From Rhodohalobacter mucosus (GTDB lineage: Bacteria; Bacteroidota; Rhodothermia; Balneolales; Balneolaceae): a stretch of DNA of 64,000 nucleotides. The DNA lies in contig NZ_QGGB01000001.1 in assembly GCF_003150675.1 (NCBI RefSeq), forward strand, positions 62,001 to 126,000, written 5' to 3'. The translations under genes and the position numbers were made by a program. Below are positions 19,111 through 27,777 of the stretch, piece after piece. Numbering within the stretch: position 1 is the first letter of the stretch; each line of letters starts with the position of its first letter. Under the pieces are notes generated by a model. The model ran no database searches, was not told the origin of the DNA, and worked only from the letters and a program-made list of their open reading frames with translations.

Positions 19111-19812
19111 TTACACATCCAGCAGGTTCGTAAGAGTAGCGAAGTCACTGAATGTGACAGACGCTCTGTTTCTGTTGCCATTGGACATATCCGTTTCAAA
19201 CCCCGTATACCAGGCGGTGCTCCATCCCGCATTGGACCCACCTTCAATATCGGAGACGTACGAATCGCCCACATATAAAATTTTATTGCGTTCCACGCCT
19301 GCCATATCGCTGGCCTTGTCGAATACGGCAGGATGCGGTTTCATCTTTCCAACATCTTCCGAAATCAGGAATGTTTTGCAGTAGCGATTCAGCTCCATGA
19401 TTTCAAATTTTTTCTCCTGAGTCTCCTTGAAACCATTCGTGATAATGCCGGTTTTATACTTACGGCTCACCCTTTCCAGCGCTTCCTTAGCACCCTCTAC
19501 CCAAATCCAGTGATTCCGGTAATTTGTCATATACGCACTCCCGATCTCACTGCTGACCGATGTATCCATATTCAGCTCCTTCATGGTATCGTGAAAGCGT
19601 GAAAACTGAAGATGGTGACGGTCAATTTCGTTTCTCTGGTATCTGCTCCATAACATGTGATTATTGACCCGGTAGGCATTCAGCCACTCGTCAAGGGTTA
19701 CACGCTGAAGTTCAGGATACGACTCATAGGTTACACGCTGTGCATTGGTTTCTGCCGAGGAGTGATTCAGCAGCGTGTTGTCCAGATCAAAGTAAATAAA
19801 GTCAGGATTCAT
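19111..19812 (-). CDS. yjjG: HAD-family phosphatase, YjjG-type nucleotidase
   Basis: The product has about 233 residues. The frame could start at a GTG at 19827, but the ATG at 19812 gives MNPDFIYFDLDNTLLNHSSA, the usual start for this group. HAD motif I is DLDNTL, motif II is the ITNG segment in YKTGIITNGFKETQ, and motifs III/IV are the lysine in EDVGKMKPHPAVFDKA with GDSYVSDIEGGSNAGW. YjjG-type enzymes dephosphorylate non-canonical pyrimidine nucleotides such as dUMP and 5-substituted analogues. The cap domain is helical as in that group. It lies between thrC (71 bp) and pgk (36 bp) in the same orientation. The subfamily call is moderately sure. Confidence 0.8.
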   Translation of the reverse strand: MNPDFIYFDLDNTLLNHSSAETNAQRVTYESYPELQRVTLDEWLNAYRVNNHMLWSRYQRNEIDRHHLQFSRFHDTMKELNMDTSVSSEIGSAYMTNYRNHWIWVEGAKEALERVSRKYKTGIITNGFKETQEKKFEIMELNRYCKTFLISEDVGKMKPHPAVFDKASDMAGVERNKILYVGDSYVSDIEGGSNAGWSTAWYTGFETDMSNGNRNRASVTFSDFATLTNLLDV

Positions 19813-19883
19813 GAGTCGTTTTACCACAATTCTAAATGTTTAAATCAGCACGCAAAATACAAAAACACAGCCACTTTTTTGGA

Positions 19884-21197
19884 TCAAGCCTGCTTAAGAA
19901 GTGCCTTTTTAAAGTCTGGGAATTCAGGTTTTAGTTCCTTGGCCTGCTTTTCCCCTTCCAGGCATGACTGCAGCCTTTCAGGCACCTCCACAGGCTCACC
20001 CGTCACCGGTTCAATCACATCCCTGAATTTAACAGGGTGCGCTGTTCCAAGAACAACAACAGGTTTCTCGCTGCCATTCTTTTTCCTCCAGGCGGAAGCT
20101 GCAAGATAGCCGGTAGCCGTATGAGGGCACATCAGATAACCTGTACGGCGATGGAGCTCCAGAATTGCCTCTCGGGTATGATTGTCATCAAACCAGTATC
20201 CCTTCAGTGCAGATCTTATGGCACTATCTGAACCGCCAAACAGATAACGAATTCTGGAAAAGTTGCTCGGGTCACCCACGTCCATCGCATTCGAAATTGT
20301 GGGCACCGATTTGCGCGGCCTGTATTCACCGCCTGAAAGAAATTCAGGCACAACACTGTTTTGGTTTGTTGCTGCAATAAAGCCGGAGGTGGCCATGCCC
20401 ATTCGTTCGGCTACAAGACCCCCCGTCAGATTTCCGAAGTTACCGCTCGGTACTGAAAATACAGGTGCATCCATTTCCATCTTCATTCTTTGAAGCAATA
20501 GAGAGGCATAGGCATAGTAAAACGATTGCGGAATCAGGCGTGCAATGTTTATGGAATTGGCTGAGCTCAGCTGAATTTCTGACCTCAACGACTCATCCAT
20601 AATCGCTTGTTTCACCAACCGCTGACAGTCATCAAATACACCGGAAACCTCCATTGCTCGTATATTGCCGCCCAGCGTAGCCATCTGCATCTCCTGCAGC
20701 CGGCTTATTCTTCCTTTGGGATAGAGTATGCAAACCTCAACGCCCTCTACGTTGTAAAAACCGTTTGCAACGGCACTTCCGGTATCTCCTGAAGTTGCAA
20801 CCAGTATGGTAATCTTTTCTCCGGCTTTTGAGGCCTGCTCTGAAAAAAGCCTGGCCATGAAGCGGGCACCAAAATCCTTGAAAGCGAGCGTAGGACCGTG
20901 AAAAAGTTCGAGCACATAGAGATTCTGTCCTATCTCTTTGAGTTCCAGGGGAAAATTGAATGCATCCCGTGCAACACTTCTGATTCGCTCTTCACTAAGC
21001 TCTGTATCGAGATATGGTTGCGCCATGTCGGCTGCAAGTTCTGCAAAGTGAAGTTCTGAACCCGACAAGTGCTCAGAAAAATCAATTCCGGGAATGGATA
21101 CAGGCATATAAAGTCCGCCGTCAGGTGCAAGTCCCCTTCTCATTGCTTCAAAAAACCCGGCTTCCGGGCAGGTTCCTTTTGTGCTTTCGAACATCAT
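19884..21197 (-). CDS. thrC: Threonine synthase
   Basis: The protein has 437 residues. This is the PLP enzyme that converts O-phosphohomoserine into threonine. The PLP lysine is K107 in GPTLAFKDFGARFM, the classic ThrC motif. The phosphate-binding part is ATSGDTGSAVANGFY, and FSVPSGNFGNLTGG and HPVKFRDVIEP further confirm the family. Residue 2 is also Met and the ATG-ATG overlaps the thrB stop by 4 bp, so the two genes are translationally coupled. It is the last gene of the thrA-thrB-thrC order. Confidence 0.97.
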   Translation of the reverse strand: MMFESTKGTCPEAGFFEAMRRGLAPDGGLYMPVSIPGIDFSEHLSGSELHFAELAADMAQPYLDTELSEERIRSVARDAFNFPLELKEIGQNLYVLELFHGPTLAFKDFGARFMARLFSEQASKAGEKITILVATSGDTGSAVANGFYNVEGVEVCILYPKGRISRLQEMQMATLGGNIRAMEVSGVFDDCQRLVKQAIMDESLRSEIQLSSANSINIARLIPQSFYYAYASLLLQRMKMEMDAPVFSVPSGNFGNLTGGLVAERMGMATSGFIAATNQNSVVPEFLSGGEYRPRKSVPTISNAMDVGDPSNFSRIRYLFGGSDSAIRSALKGYWFDDNHTREAILELHRRTGYLMCPHTATGYLAASAWRKKNGSEKPVVVLGTAHPVKFRDVIEPVTGEPVEVPERLQSCLEGEKQAKELKPEFPDFKKALLKQA

Positions 21198-22159
21198 GAT
21201 GACGCCTTTTCTTCGACTGTGGTTGCACCTTGGGTGTTCACAGATGAGATAAGATCATTGTATTCAAGACCCAGCTTTTGCAACTCCGATCCCATAGCGG
21301 AGGCAGCCTTTCTGGCAGTCTCTTTGCCGCGCGAGAGGGCAAACAACGACGGGCCGGAACCTGAAATGGAGCATCCCAGGGCTCCGGCTTCTTCTGCAGC
21401 TAGCTTCATCCGGTCGAATCCCGGAATAAGAACGGAACGTACAGGCTCAATGATTTCATCATGAAGTGAACGGCCTATCAGGTCATAATCCTCTTTAAAA
21501 AGGGCCGCTACCAAACTTCCAACATTTGCCCATTGCGAAACCGCCTTTTCGAGCGCCACATCTTTTTTTAAAATTTGTCTGCTGTGCCGTGTTTGAATTT
21601 CAATTTTCGGGTGAATGATGGTACAGAACAGGTCAGGCGGTGTGGGAAGGGAGATCACATCGGGCGGAAGATGCGTTTTTACCAAAATAAATCCTCCAAA
21701 GAGTGCCGCTGCAGCATTATCGGCATGGGGGGTTCCGCTGGCTGCCATTTCGCCCTCCACGGTAAATGGGAGCAGTTCAGGAAGTGAAAATGGCTCCTCC
21801 AGGAGTTTGTTTACAGCATATGCGGCCGCCACAGAACTTGCAGCGCTTGAGCCCAGGCCGCTGCCGAGGGGCATCTTCTTTTCGATCACAAGGTCGATGC
21901 CAATATCATTCATTCCAAGCTCGTTCAGCAGCTTCAGAACCGAGAGTCCGGCGGTATTTTTCTCAGCATCCAGCGGCAGCATTCCGCCATCTCCGGTAAT
22001 GCGGGAAATACGTACACCGGGAGTATCCATCATCGTTGCGGTTACAAAATCCCCAAGCTTATGAAGTGCAAACCCAAGCACATCGAACCCGCAACCCACG
22101 TTTGCCACCGTGGCCGGTGCAAAAGCTTTAACGCTTTGTGGTTTTTCAGGATCCCGCAT
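21194..22159 (-). CDS. thrB: Homoserine kinase (GHMP family)
   Basis: The protein has 321 residues. It phosphorylates homoserine with ATP in threonine synthesis. The GHMP ATP loop is MPLGSGLGSSAAS at about residues 96-108. The N-terminus KAFAPATVANVGCGFDVLGFAL and the late GCSISGSGPSLFAL segment are typical for ThrB. It overlaps thrA by 14 bp at its start and thrC by 4 bp at its end, so all three are in one coupled operon. Confidence 0.97.
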   Translation of the reverse strand: MRDPEKPQSVKAFAPATVANVGCGFDVLGFALHKLGDFVTATMMDTPGVRISRITGDGGMLPLDAEKNTAGLSVLKLLNELGMNDIGIDLVIEKKMPLGSGLGSSAASSVAAAYAVNKLLEEPFSLPELLPFTVEGEMAASGTPHADNAAAALFGGFILVKTHLPPDVISLPTPPDLFCTIIHPKIEIQTRHSRQILKKDVALEKAVSQWANVGSLVAALFKEDYDLIGRSLHDEIIEPVRSVLIPGFDRMKLAAEEAGALGCSISGSGPSLFALSRGKETARKAASAMGSELQKLGLEYNDLISSVNTQGATTVEEKASS

Positions 22160-24623
22160 TATTGAATACCTTGGTGTTGGTTACCCGCAGGATATCAGCA
22201 ATAATCCCGCCGGCCGTAACATCCGCTCCTGCTCCCGGGCCCTGTATAACCATCGGATGCTCATTATAATGACGGGTATAGAGTGCAACAATATTGTCGC
22301 TGCCTGAAAGATTGTAGAATGGATGGTCCTTATCAATTTTTTCAAGAACAACCGTTGGTTTACCGCCATCAAACCGGGCGATGTAGCATAGTTTTTTATC
22401 TTTTTTTTCCGCTTCCAGCCTGAGGCTTTCAAATTCTGAATCGTATTTCTTCAGCGCTTCAAAAAAATCTTCCGTGCTTTCGGCCTCCATGGCACCTTCG
22501 GGTACCAGGTTCTCTATTTCTATATCCTCGAATTCGAGCTTGTACCCGGCAACCCTGGCCAGAATAAGCAGCTTTCTGCCAACATCATGTCCATTCAGGT
22601 CCTCACGCGGATCGGGCTCGGTGTAGCCTTTTTTGCGGGCTTCGCGCACGATATCGCTGAATGGCACAGACCCGTCAAAATTATTGAAAATATAGCTTAA
22701 CGTACCTGAAAGAACACCTTCAATCCTTTCCACATGATCTCCCGTCGTCACCAGTTCATGCATCGTGCCAATCAGCGGCAGGCCCGCACCCACATTGGTC
22801 TCATATCTGTAGGCGCAGTTATGCTGAAACGCCATTTTCTGAAGTTCGTCAAACAGCTCCTGATTTGAGGAATTAGCCAGTTTATTTGGCGTGACAACCG
22901 AGATGCTTTTCTTTAAAAATTCAGGATAAATGCGCTGAATATCCCCGCTTGCCGTACAGTCCACAAAGATCGAATTGGGGAGATTCAGCTTTTTTACCTC
23001 TAGTGCAAAACGCTCCAGTTTCATTCCATACCCCTCCTTTTCAAGCTCTCCCTGCCACATATCGAGAGGGATAGACTCTTCACGGACAAGCATCCTGTTG
23101 CTGTTCGCAATCCCTTTCAGGTTGATTTCAATCTGATAGTCGTCAAAAAGGTTTTTTGCCTGCTCCGCAAGCATCTCCAGCAAACGCCCGCCTATTAGAC
23201 CCAGACCAACCACAAACAAATTCACACTTTTGACTCCCGCCAGGAAAAATGCATCATGGAGCGTGTTCATGGCTTTGCGTTCATTCTCCTGATCAACAAC
23301 AAAAGAAATATTACGCTCTGATGAGCCCTGTGCAATCGCCACGATATTGATTCCGTTGCGTCCGAGTGCATTAAATACACGTCCTGCAATTCCCGGAATC
23401 TGGCGCATATTATCGCCTACAACCGCGATAACGGAGAGATCCGTTTCCACTTTAATCTCATCGATTGCATCCGATTCCACCTCACCCGCAAATTCATCCG
23501 CTATGGCCATTTTTGCTCTTCCGGCGTCAGCAGGCAGTACGGCGATGGTTACGGTGTGTTCGGAGGAGGATTGGGTAATCAGAATGATGTTAATCTTCTT
23601 TCGGGCAAGTGCATTGAAAATACGCGATGCCACACCGCTAACCCCGATCATCCCCGTTCCTTTTATTGAAATAAGCGCAATTTCATCAATTGAAGAGATG
23701 CCACGGATAATGCCTGATGTTTTCGTGGCCTGATCTGAAATGAGCGTTCCGGGATGTTCAGGCTTGAATGTATTTTTGATTGCAATCGGTATTCCGGATT
23801 TCAGTGCAGGCTGAATAGTGGGCGGATAAATCACTTTGGCGCCGAAATGCGACAGCTCCATTGCCTCTTCGTACGATGCTTTCGATACGGGAAACGCACG
23901 CTGCACCTTACCGGGATCAGCCGTCATGAGTCCATCCACGTCGGTCCAAATTTCCACCATCTCAGCGCTGAGCGCGGCGCCAAAAAGTGACGCTGTGTAG
24001 TCAGAACCGCCCCGGCCCAGTGTTGTGGACTCCTGTCGTTCAGTCGATGCAATAAAACCTGTAGCAACAATCACCGTTTCACTGTTTGTTTCAATATGTG
24101 AAGCGATATTGCGATAGGTGGGGGCAGTTAAAACGTTTGCCATACCAAAATGCTCATCGGTTTTTATAAGCTTTCGGGTATCGCTGTAGAGTGCGCTGAC
24201 ACCGCGTGTATTCAGCATGGAAGCTAAAATCAACGCACAAAAGCGTTCACCGAACCCTACTATAAAATCGAGGGTTTTGGCAGTGAGCTCACAGGTTAGC
24301 GCAACTCCCTGAAGTACGTCTTCAAGTTCGTTGAATGTAATCTTAAACCGTGTAATCACATCGGTTTGATGACTGGCGGGTACAAGTTTCCTTATAGCGG
24401 TCAGATGCCGCGCATCCATTTCCTCCAGGATGTCGCGATATCGCCTGTTACCGGCGGCTGCGAGATCCGCAATCTCAAATAGCTGATCGGTGACTCCCCT
24501 GAACGCCGATACCACAACAACCGGTGGTTTTCCGCTCTTCGCCTCCTTTGAGATAATGCTGAATACATTTTCAAGAGCTTCGGGGCTGCCGACCGAGCTG
24601 CCTCCGAACTTCAGTACTTTCAT
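22146..24623 (-). CDS. thrA: Bifunctional aspartate kinase/homoserine dehydrogenase I
   Basis: The protein has 825 residues, as in other ThrA proteins. The N-terminal aspartokinase starts with VLKFGGSSVGSPEAL and has the TTLGRGGSDYTASLFG motif. A central regulatory part with two ACT-like segments follows (ISIKGTGMIGVSGVASRIF, then IAVVGDNMRQIPGIAGRVF). The C-terminal homoserine dehydrogenase opens with the Rossmann motif VVGLGLIGGRL, and includes FVDCTASGDIQ and ANVGAGLPLIGTMHEL-type sequence. It makes aspartyl phosphate and later reduces aspartate semialdehyde to homoserine. The ACT part suggests feedback control by threonine. I found no threonine-rich leader peptide in the 165-bp gap upstream. 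Confidence 0.97.
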   Translation of the reverse strand: MKVLKFGGSSVGSPEALENVFSIISKEAKSGKPPVVVVSAFRGVTDQLFEIADLAAAGNRRYRDILEEMDARHLTAIRKLVPASHQTDVITRFKITFNELEDVLQGVALTCELTAKTLDFIVGFGERFCALILASMLNTRGVSALYSDTRKLIKTDEHFGMANVLTAPTYRNIASHIETNSETVIVATGFIASTERQESTTLGRGGSDYTASLFGAALSAEMVEIWTDVDGLMTADPGKVQRAFPVSKASYEEAMELSHFGAKVIYPPTIQPALKSGIPIAIKNTFKPEHPGTLISDQATKTSGIIRGISSIDEIALISIKGTGMIGVSGVASRIFNALARKKINIILITQSSSEHTVTIAVLPADAGRAKMAIADEFAGEVESDAIDEIKVETDLSVIAVVGDNMRQIPGIAGRVFNALGRNGINIVAIAQGSSERNISFVVDQENERKAMNTLHDAFFLAGVKSVNLFVVGLGLIGGRLLEMLAEQAKNLFDDYQIEINLKGIANSNRMLVREESIPLDMWQGELEKEGYGMKLERFALEVKKLNLPNSIFVDCTASGDIQRIYPEFLKKSISVVTPNKLANSSNQELFDELQKMAFQHNCAYRYETNVGAGLPLIGTMHELVTTGDHVERIEGVLSGTLSYIFNNFDGSVPFSDIVREARKKGYTEPDPREDLNGHDVGRKLLILARVAGYKLEFEDIEIENLVPEGAMEAESTEDFFEALKKYDSEFESLRLEAEKKDKKLCYIARFDGGKPTVVLEKIDKDHPFYNLSGSDNIVALYTRHYNEHPMVIQGPGAGADVTAGGIIADILRVTNTKVFNNAGS

Positions 24624-24788
24624 AAATTTGATTATTCATCGGATGATATTATTCCTGCATGTTACCTATTCAAATGTACCCGTTCAACAAATTATGTTCC
24701 TGAATCATAAAAAAAGTGAGAAGCGCTTTTCGGTATACTGTTCAATTATCCTCGCCCTTTTATCCTGCATGTCCCTTCTGTCATGCTG

Positions 24789-26075
24789 CTATTCTGCTGA
24801 GGCAAGCCGTGATTCTTGGTTTTCAGGGTCAGAGGCAACTGATTTTTGATACTTTATTGAACTCAATGCACGGTTCAGGTCTGCAATGATATCGGAAGCA
24901 TTTTCGATTCCCACGGAAAGCCTCACCAGGCCGTCCGTAATACCCGCCTCTCCGCGGATTACGGGGTCAACAACAGAGTGTGTCATACTTGCCGGGTGCT
25001 GAATCAGTGAATCCACCGTTCCCAAACTTACGGCAAGCGTACACAGTTCAACCCGGTTCATAAGCTGTATACCGGCGTCCAGACCCCCTTTGAGCTCAAA
25101 AGCAATCATTGCACCGTACCCGTTAACCATAAGCTTTTCGATAATTTCCCCGTCGGGATGTGTTTCGAGTCCGGTATGCCAGATACGGCTGACGGCCGGA
25201 TGGCGGTCCAGATAGTCAGCCACCGCCTTACCATTCAGGTTATGCTGCTTCATTCTGAGCGGAAATGTTTTAATCCCCATTAGCGTGAGCCATGCGTCAA
25301 AAGGTCCTGAAATACCACCCAGGTTCTTGCGGTATACAGGAATTCCATGTTTCTCAAAAAATCCTTTTCTGGCCGCCAGTGCTCCGCCAACGACGGTTCC
25401 GTGGCCATTCAGATATTTTGTGGTAGAATGAGCCACCAGATCGGCACCCCAGCTCATGGGACGAATATGATAGGGAGTGGCAAAGGTGTTATCCACCATA
25501 ACCAACGCTCCGTGTTCATGGGCAATCTCTGAAATCAATTCCAGGTTGCAAACCCTCATTGTGGGATTGGCTATGCTCTCCAGATAAACCAGACCAATAT
25601 CCTTATACTTTTTAAAAGCCTGTATGATGTCGTCAGGTGTATTAGGGTCCACATTTTGAACCCGGATATTCATTTTCCCGGCCTGCTCCTGAAGAAACTG
25701 TGATGTACAGCCATACAGTGCCTTCTGGGCCAGAATTCGTTTTCCTGATGCAAGGGCCAGGAAAGCTGTGGTAATGGCAGCCATTCCGGAACCGAACAGC
25801 ATTCCTTCTGTTCGTTCTTCCAGATCCAATCCCTCCAGGTCTGCGATCACCTGCTCGGCTTTCTCAACGGTTGGATTGCCAAGCCGCGAATAACTGTGTG
25901 TAGCGCCACCGGGCTCATGTGCAAAAAACTTTCTGCCCGACTCTGCATCCTTGAATGCAAAAGTTGATGTCTGGTAGAGAGGCATGGCATGTGAACCATA
26001 CGGGTCTTTATCGGGATGATCTGCTTGCGCACAAATCGTTTCAATCGCCCTGTACTCTGTTTTTTTACTTTCCAT
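24789..26075 (-). CDS. Methionine gamma-lyase (Cys/Met metabolism PLP enzyme)
   Basis: The protein has 428 residues. It belongs to the trans-sulfuration PLP family: the PLP lysine is K220 in HSTTKYLNGH. Several features point to methionine gamma-lyase and not to cystathionine synthase: Y-G-C-T with a cysteine at C123, the position where known methionine gamma-lyases carry their active-site cysteine, and an SLIQHPASMTHS segment. Such an enzyme splits methionine into methanethiol, ammonia and 2-oxobutyrate. The gene overlaps the upstream Lrp-type regulator by 11 bp, which fits amino-acid-controlled catabolism. O-acetylhomoserine sulfhydrylase or cystathionine gamma-lyase remain possible. The C-terminal 15 residues are a polar tail. 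Confidence 0.82.
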   Translation of the reverse strand: MESKKTEYRAIETICAQADHPDKDPYGSHAMPLYQTSTFAFKDAESGRKFFAHEPGGATHSYSRLGNPTVEKAEQVIADLEGLDLEERTEGMLFGSGMAAITTAFLALASGKRILAQKALYGCTSQFLQEQAGKMNIRVQNVDPNTPDDIIQAFKKYKDIGLVYLESIANPTMRVCNLELISEIAHEHGALVMVDNTFATPYHIRPMSWGADLVAHSTTKYLNGHGTVVGGALAARKGFFEKHGIPVYRKNLGGISGPFDAWLTLMGIKTFPLRMKQHNLNGKAVADYLDRHPAVSRIWHTGLETHPDGEIIEKLMVNGYGAMIAFELKGGLDAGIQLMNRVELCTLAVSLGTVDSLIQHPASMTHSVVDPVIRGEAGITDGLVRLSVGIENASDIIADLNRALSSIKYQKSVASDPENQESRLASAE

Positions 26076-26544
26076 CTTTCATCACCGTTATTTTCGATTG
26101 CTCTTTAGTCACAGACAATACAATACCTGTGTGTATCCTTTCCACACCGGGAATTCGGGTCAGGCTTGTTCTCAGAAAACGCTCATACTCTCCGGTATCC
26201 TTTACCACCACGTGCAGCAGGTAATCATATTCACCCGTTATGTTATAACAAGCCAGGATTTCCGGGATGCTGTGAATGTGTTTCGAAAACTCCTCCATCT
26301 TTCCCAGTTGATGTACAGACAATTTGATGGAGCAGAATACAGTCAGGCCTTTTCCAATCGATTCCTTGTCGATCCAGGCCGTATACCCCCTGATCACCCC
26401 TTCTCGTTCAAGCCGTTTTACCCGTTCAAGCGTAGGTGTGGTTGTAAGCCCAATGCGCTTTGCCAGCTCATTATTCGGCATTCTGCCGTTCTCTTGCAGC
26501 AGATCGAGTATCTGCTTATCCGTTTCATCCAATTTAACAGGCAT
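26065..26544 (-). CDS. Lrp/AsnC-family transcription regulator
   Basis: The protein has 159 residues. The N-terminal helix-turn-helix reads LDETDKQILDLLQENGRMPN with LAKRIGLTTTPTLERVKRLE, and the C-terminal ligand-binding RAM domain has YDYLLHVVVKDTGEYERFL and PGVERIHTGIVL. Lrp-type proteins bind amino acids and control amino-acid catabolic or transport genes. The regulator overlaps the methionine gamma-lyase start by 11 bp, so it most likely controls that gene and itself. A sigma-70-like promoter with inverted repeats lies directly upstream. Confidence 0.93.
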   Translation of the reverse strand: MPVKLDETDKQILDLLQENGRMPNNELAKRIGLTTTPTLERVKRLEREGVIRGYTAWIDKESIGKGLTVFCSIKLSVHQLGKMEEFSKHIHSIPEILACYNITGEYDYLLHVVVKDTGEYERFLRTSLTRIPGVERIHTGIVLSVTKEQSKITVMKDGK

Positions 26545-26555
26545 ATGAAGAACTT

Positions 26556-26597
26556 TATTCTATATTATACTATAAAATTAAGAATATCATTCTTCAA
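26556..26597 (-). promoter_or_regulatory. Promoter and possible Lrp-type operator before the lrp-MGL operon
   Basis: On the minus strand TTGAAG (26592-26597) is followed after 17 bp by TATAGT (26569-26574), a good sigma-70-like pair about 25 bp from the ATG. AGAAT-atc-ATTCT (26581-26593) is a perfect inverted repeat lying between the two boxes and into the -35 box. A second pair, TATTCT (26556-26561) and AGAATA (26581-26586), flanks the -10 box. A/T-rich repeats over the promoter suit autoregulation by the Lrp protein. This is inferred from sequence only. Confidence 0.5.
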
Positions 26598-26769
26598 TAG
26601 AAACCGATAAGAGATTTATAACCTGAATTCTTTTCAGTTAAACTGTGCTTTTCTCCTTTACTTTTTGTTTTTATAGTTCTATTACCGTAGATACAGTGCA
26701 CGTACGTTCAGAACTCACAATTAGATAGATTCTCTCTGTCTGATTTAACGAAAACAATCCAGATCCAAA

Positions 26770-27579
26770 ATGGGAAGCAATCAAAACACAATGGCTATTC
26801 TCGGCGCAGGGAATATCGGCTGCGCAATTGCTGATGGCCTTGCCAGATCAGGCGAATTTAGCCCCTCCGCCATCACGCTCACAAGGAGAAGAACAGATAA
26901 ACTTGAATCATTTGAAAATCAGGGTTTTCGGGTTACATCCGACAACCTGCTTGCTGTAAATGCATCGAAAATTCTGATACTGTGTGTAGAACCGCATCAG
27001 CTAAATGATCTTCTGAGCGAAATTTCATCAGCCCTGGATCCGGGCAGGCATCTGATTATATCCGTTGTATCCGGAGCTTCAATTCAATCCATACAGCAGC
27101 AAATACCGGATGGGTTGCCGGTCACAAGAGCCATGCCCAATACGGCAATTGCGATCCGTGAATCGATGACCTGTATCTGCGGCAGCGAAAACGACCAAAA
27201 ATCGCTTGAAGCAACCCTTCAAATTTTTGACACCGTTGGAGTAACGAGGGTAATCAGGGAAGATCAGATGACCTCCGCAACGGCTCTTTGTGCATGTGGT
27301 ATTGCCTTTTTTCTGCGTGCCATCCGCGCAGCGTCGCAGGGTGGAATTGAAATCGGGTTTGATTCCACTGAAGCCATCACCATGGCAACACAAACGGCCC
27401 TTGGAGCAGCTGGACTACTGAAAGCGATGAAAAATCACCCCGAATTTGAAATTGACAGAGTTACCACACCTAAAGGCTGTACCATCTCCGGGTTGAATCA
27501 AATGGAGCATGGAGGGTTCAGCTCTGCGATGATTCGCGGGATCGTCACATCATCAGAAAAAGCAGAAAAACTCTACTGA
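26770..27579 (+). CDS. proC: Pyrroline-5-carboxylate reductase
   Basis: The protein has 269 residues, the normal length. It makes proline from 1-pyrroline-5-carboxylate using NAD(P)H. The Rossmann loop AILGAGNIGCAIADGLA is at residues 10-26, followed by VVSGASIQSIQQQ with the RAMPNTAIAIRESM motif, and the C-terminal dimerisation domain ending in VTTPKGCTISGLNQMEHGG. Proline can also serve as a compatible solute, but a biosynthetic role is the default. The gene stands alone, divergent from the lrp gene. Confidence 0.95.
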   Translation: MGSNQNTMAILGAGNIGCAIADGLARSGEFSPSAITLTRRRTDKLESFENQGFRVTSDNLLAVNASKILILCVEPHQLNDLLSEISSALDPGRHLIISVVSGASIQSIQQQIPDGLPVTRAMPNTAIAIRESMTCICGSENDQKSLEATLQIFDTVGVTRVIREDQMTSATALCACGIAFFLRAIRAASQGGIEIGFDSTEAITMATQTALGAAGLLKAMKNHPEFEIDRVTTPKGCTISGLNQMEHGGFSSAMIRGIVTSSEKAEKLY

Positions 27580-27696
27580 ATAGACAGGTTAAATGTTTTT
27601 TTGACAAAAATCTGAGTTTGACGGCAGGATTTGAATCGCCCGCAGCTAACTTGCAGCAGGCACCCTCACCTCAAAGTGAGCACCAATCATACACTC

Positions 27697-27723
27697 CATT
27701 CAATCCTTCTTTTGGATTGAATG
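27697..27723. repeat. Perfect 10-bp inverted repeat in the proC/AAA-ATPase gap
   Basis: CATTCAATCC (27697-27706) and GGATTGAATG (27714-27723) form a perfect 10-bp stem with a 7-nt loop. The hairpin lies in the 198-bp gap between the convergent proC and AAA-ATPase genes. Neither strand has a T-run after the stem. It may protect 3' ends of one or both transcripts. A nearby GGATTTGAATC string (27629-27639) recalls a T-loop, but I could not fold a tRNA around it. Confidence 0.45.
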
Positions 27724-27777
27724 AATATACAAACCCGGGAAAACATGGGCTGTTTCAGGCACTCACTTTAAATCCTG

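Noticed and set aside
24624-24788. Possible threonine attenuator leader before thrA
   Set aside because: No short frame rich in Thr or Ile codons and no clear terminator/antiterminator pair was found.
27615-27640. tRNA-like T-loop GGATTTGAATC on the minus strand
   Set aside because: No acceptor stem, D arm or anticodon arm could be paired around it, and the T stem does not close with five pairs.
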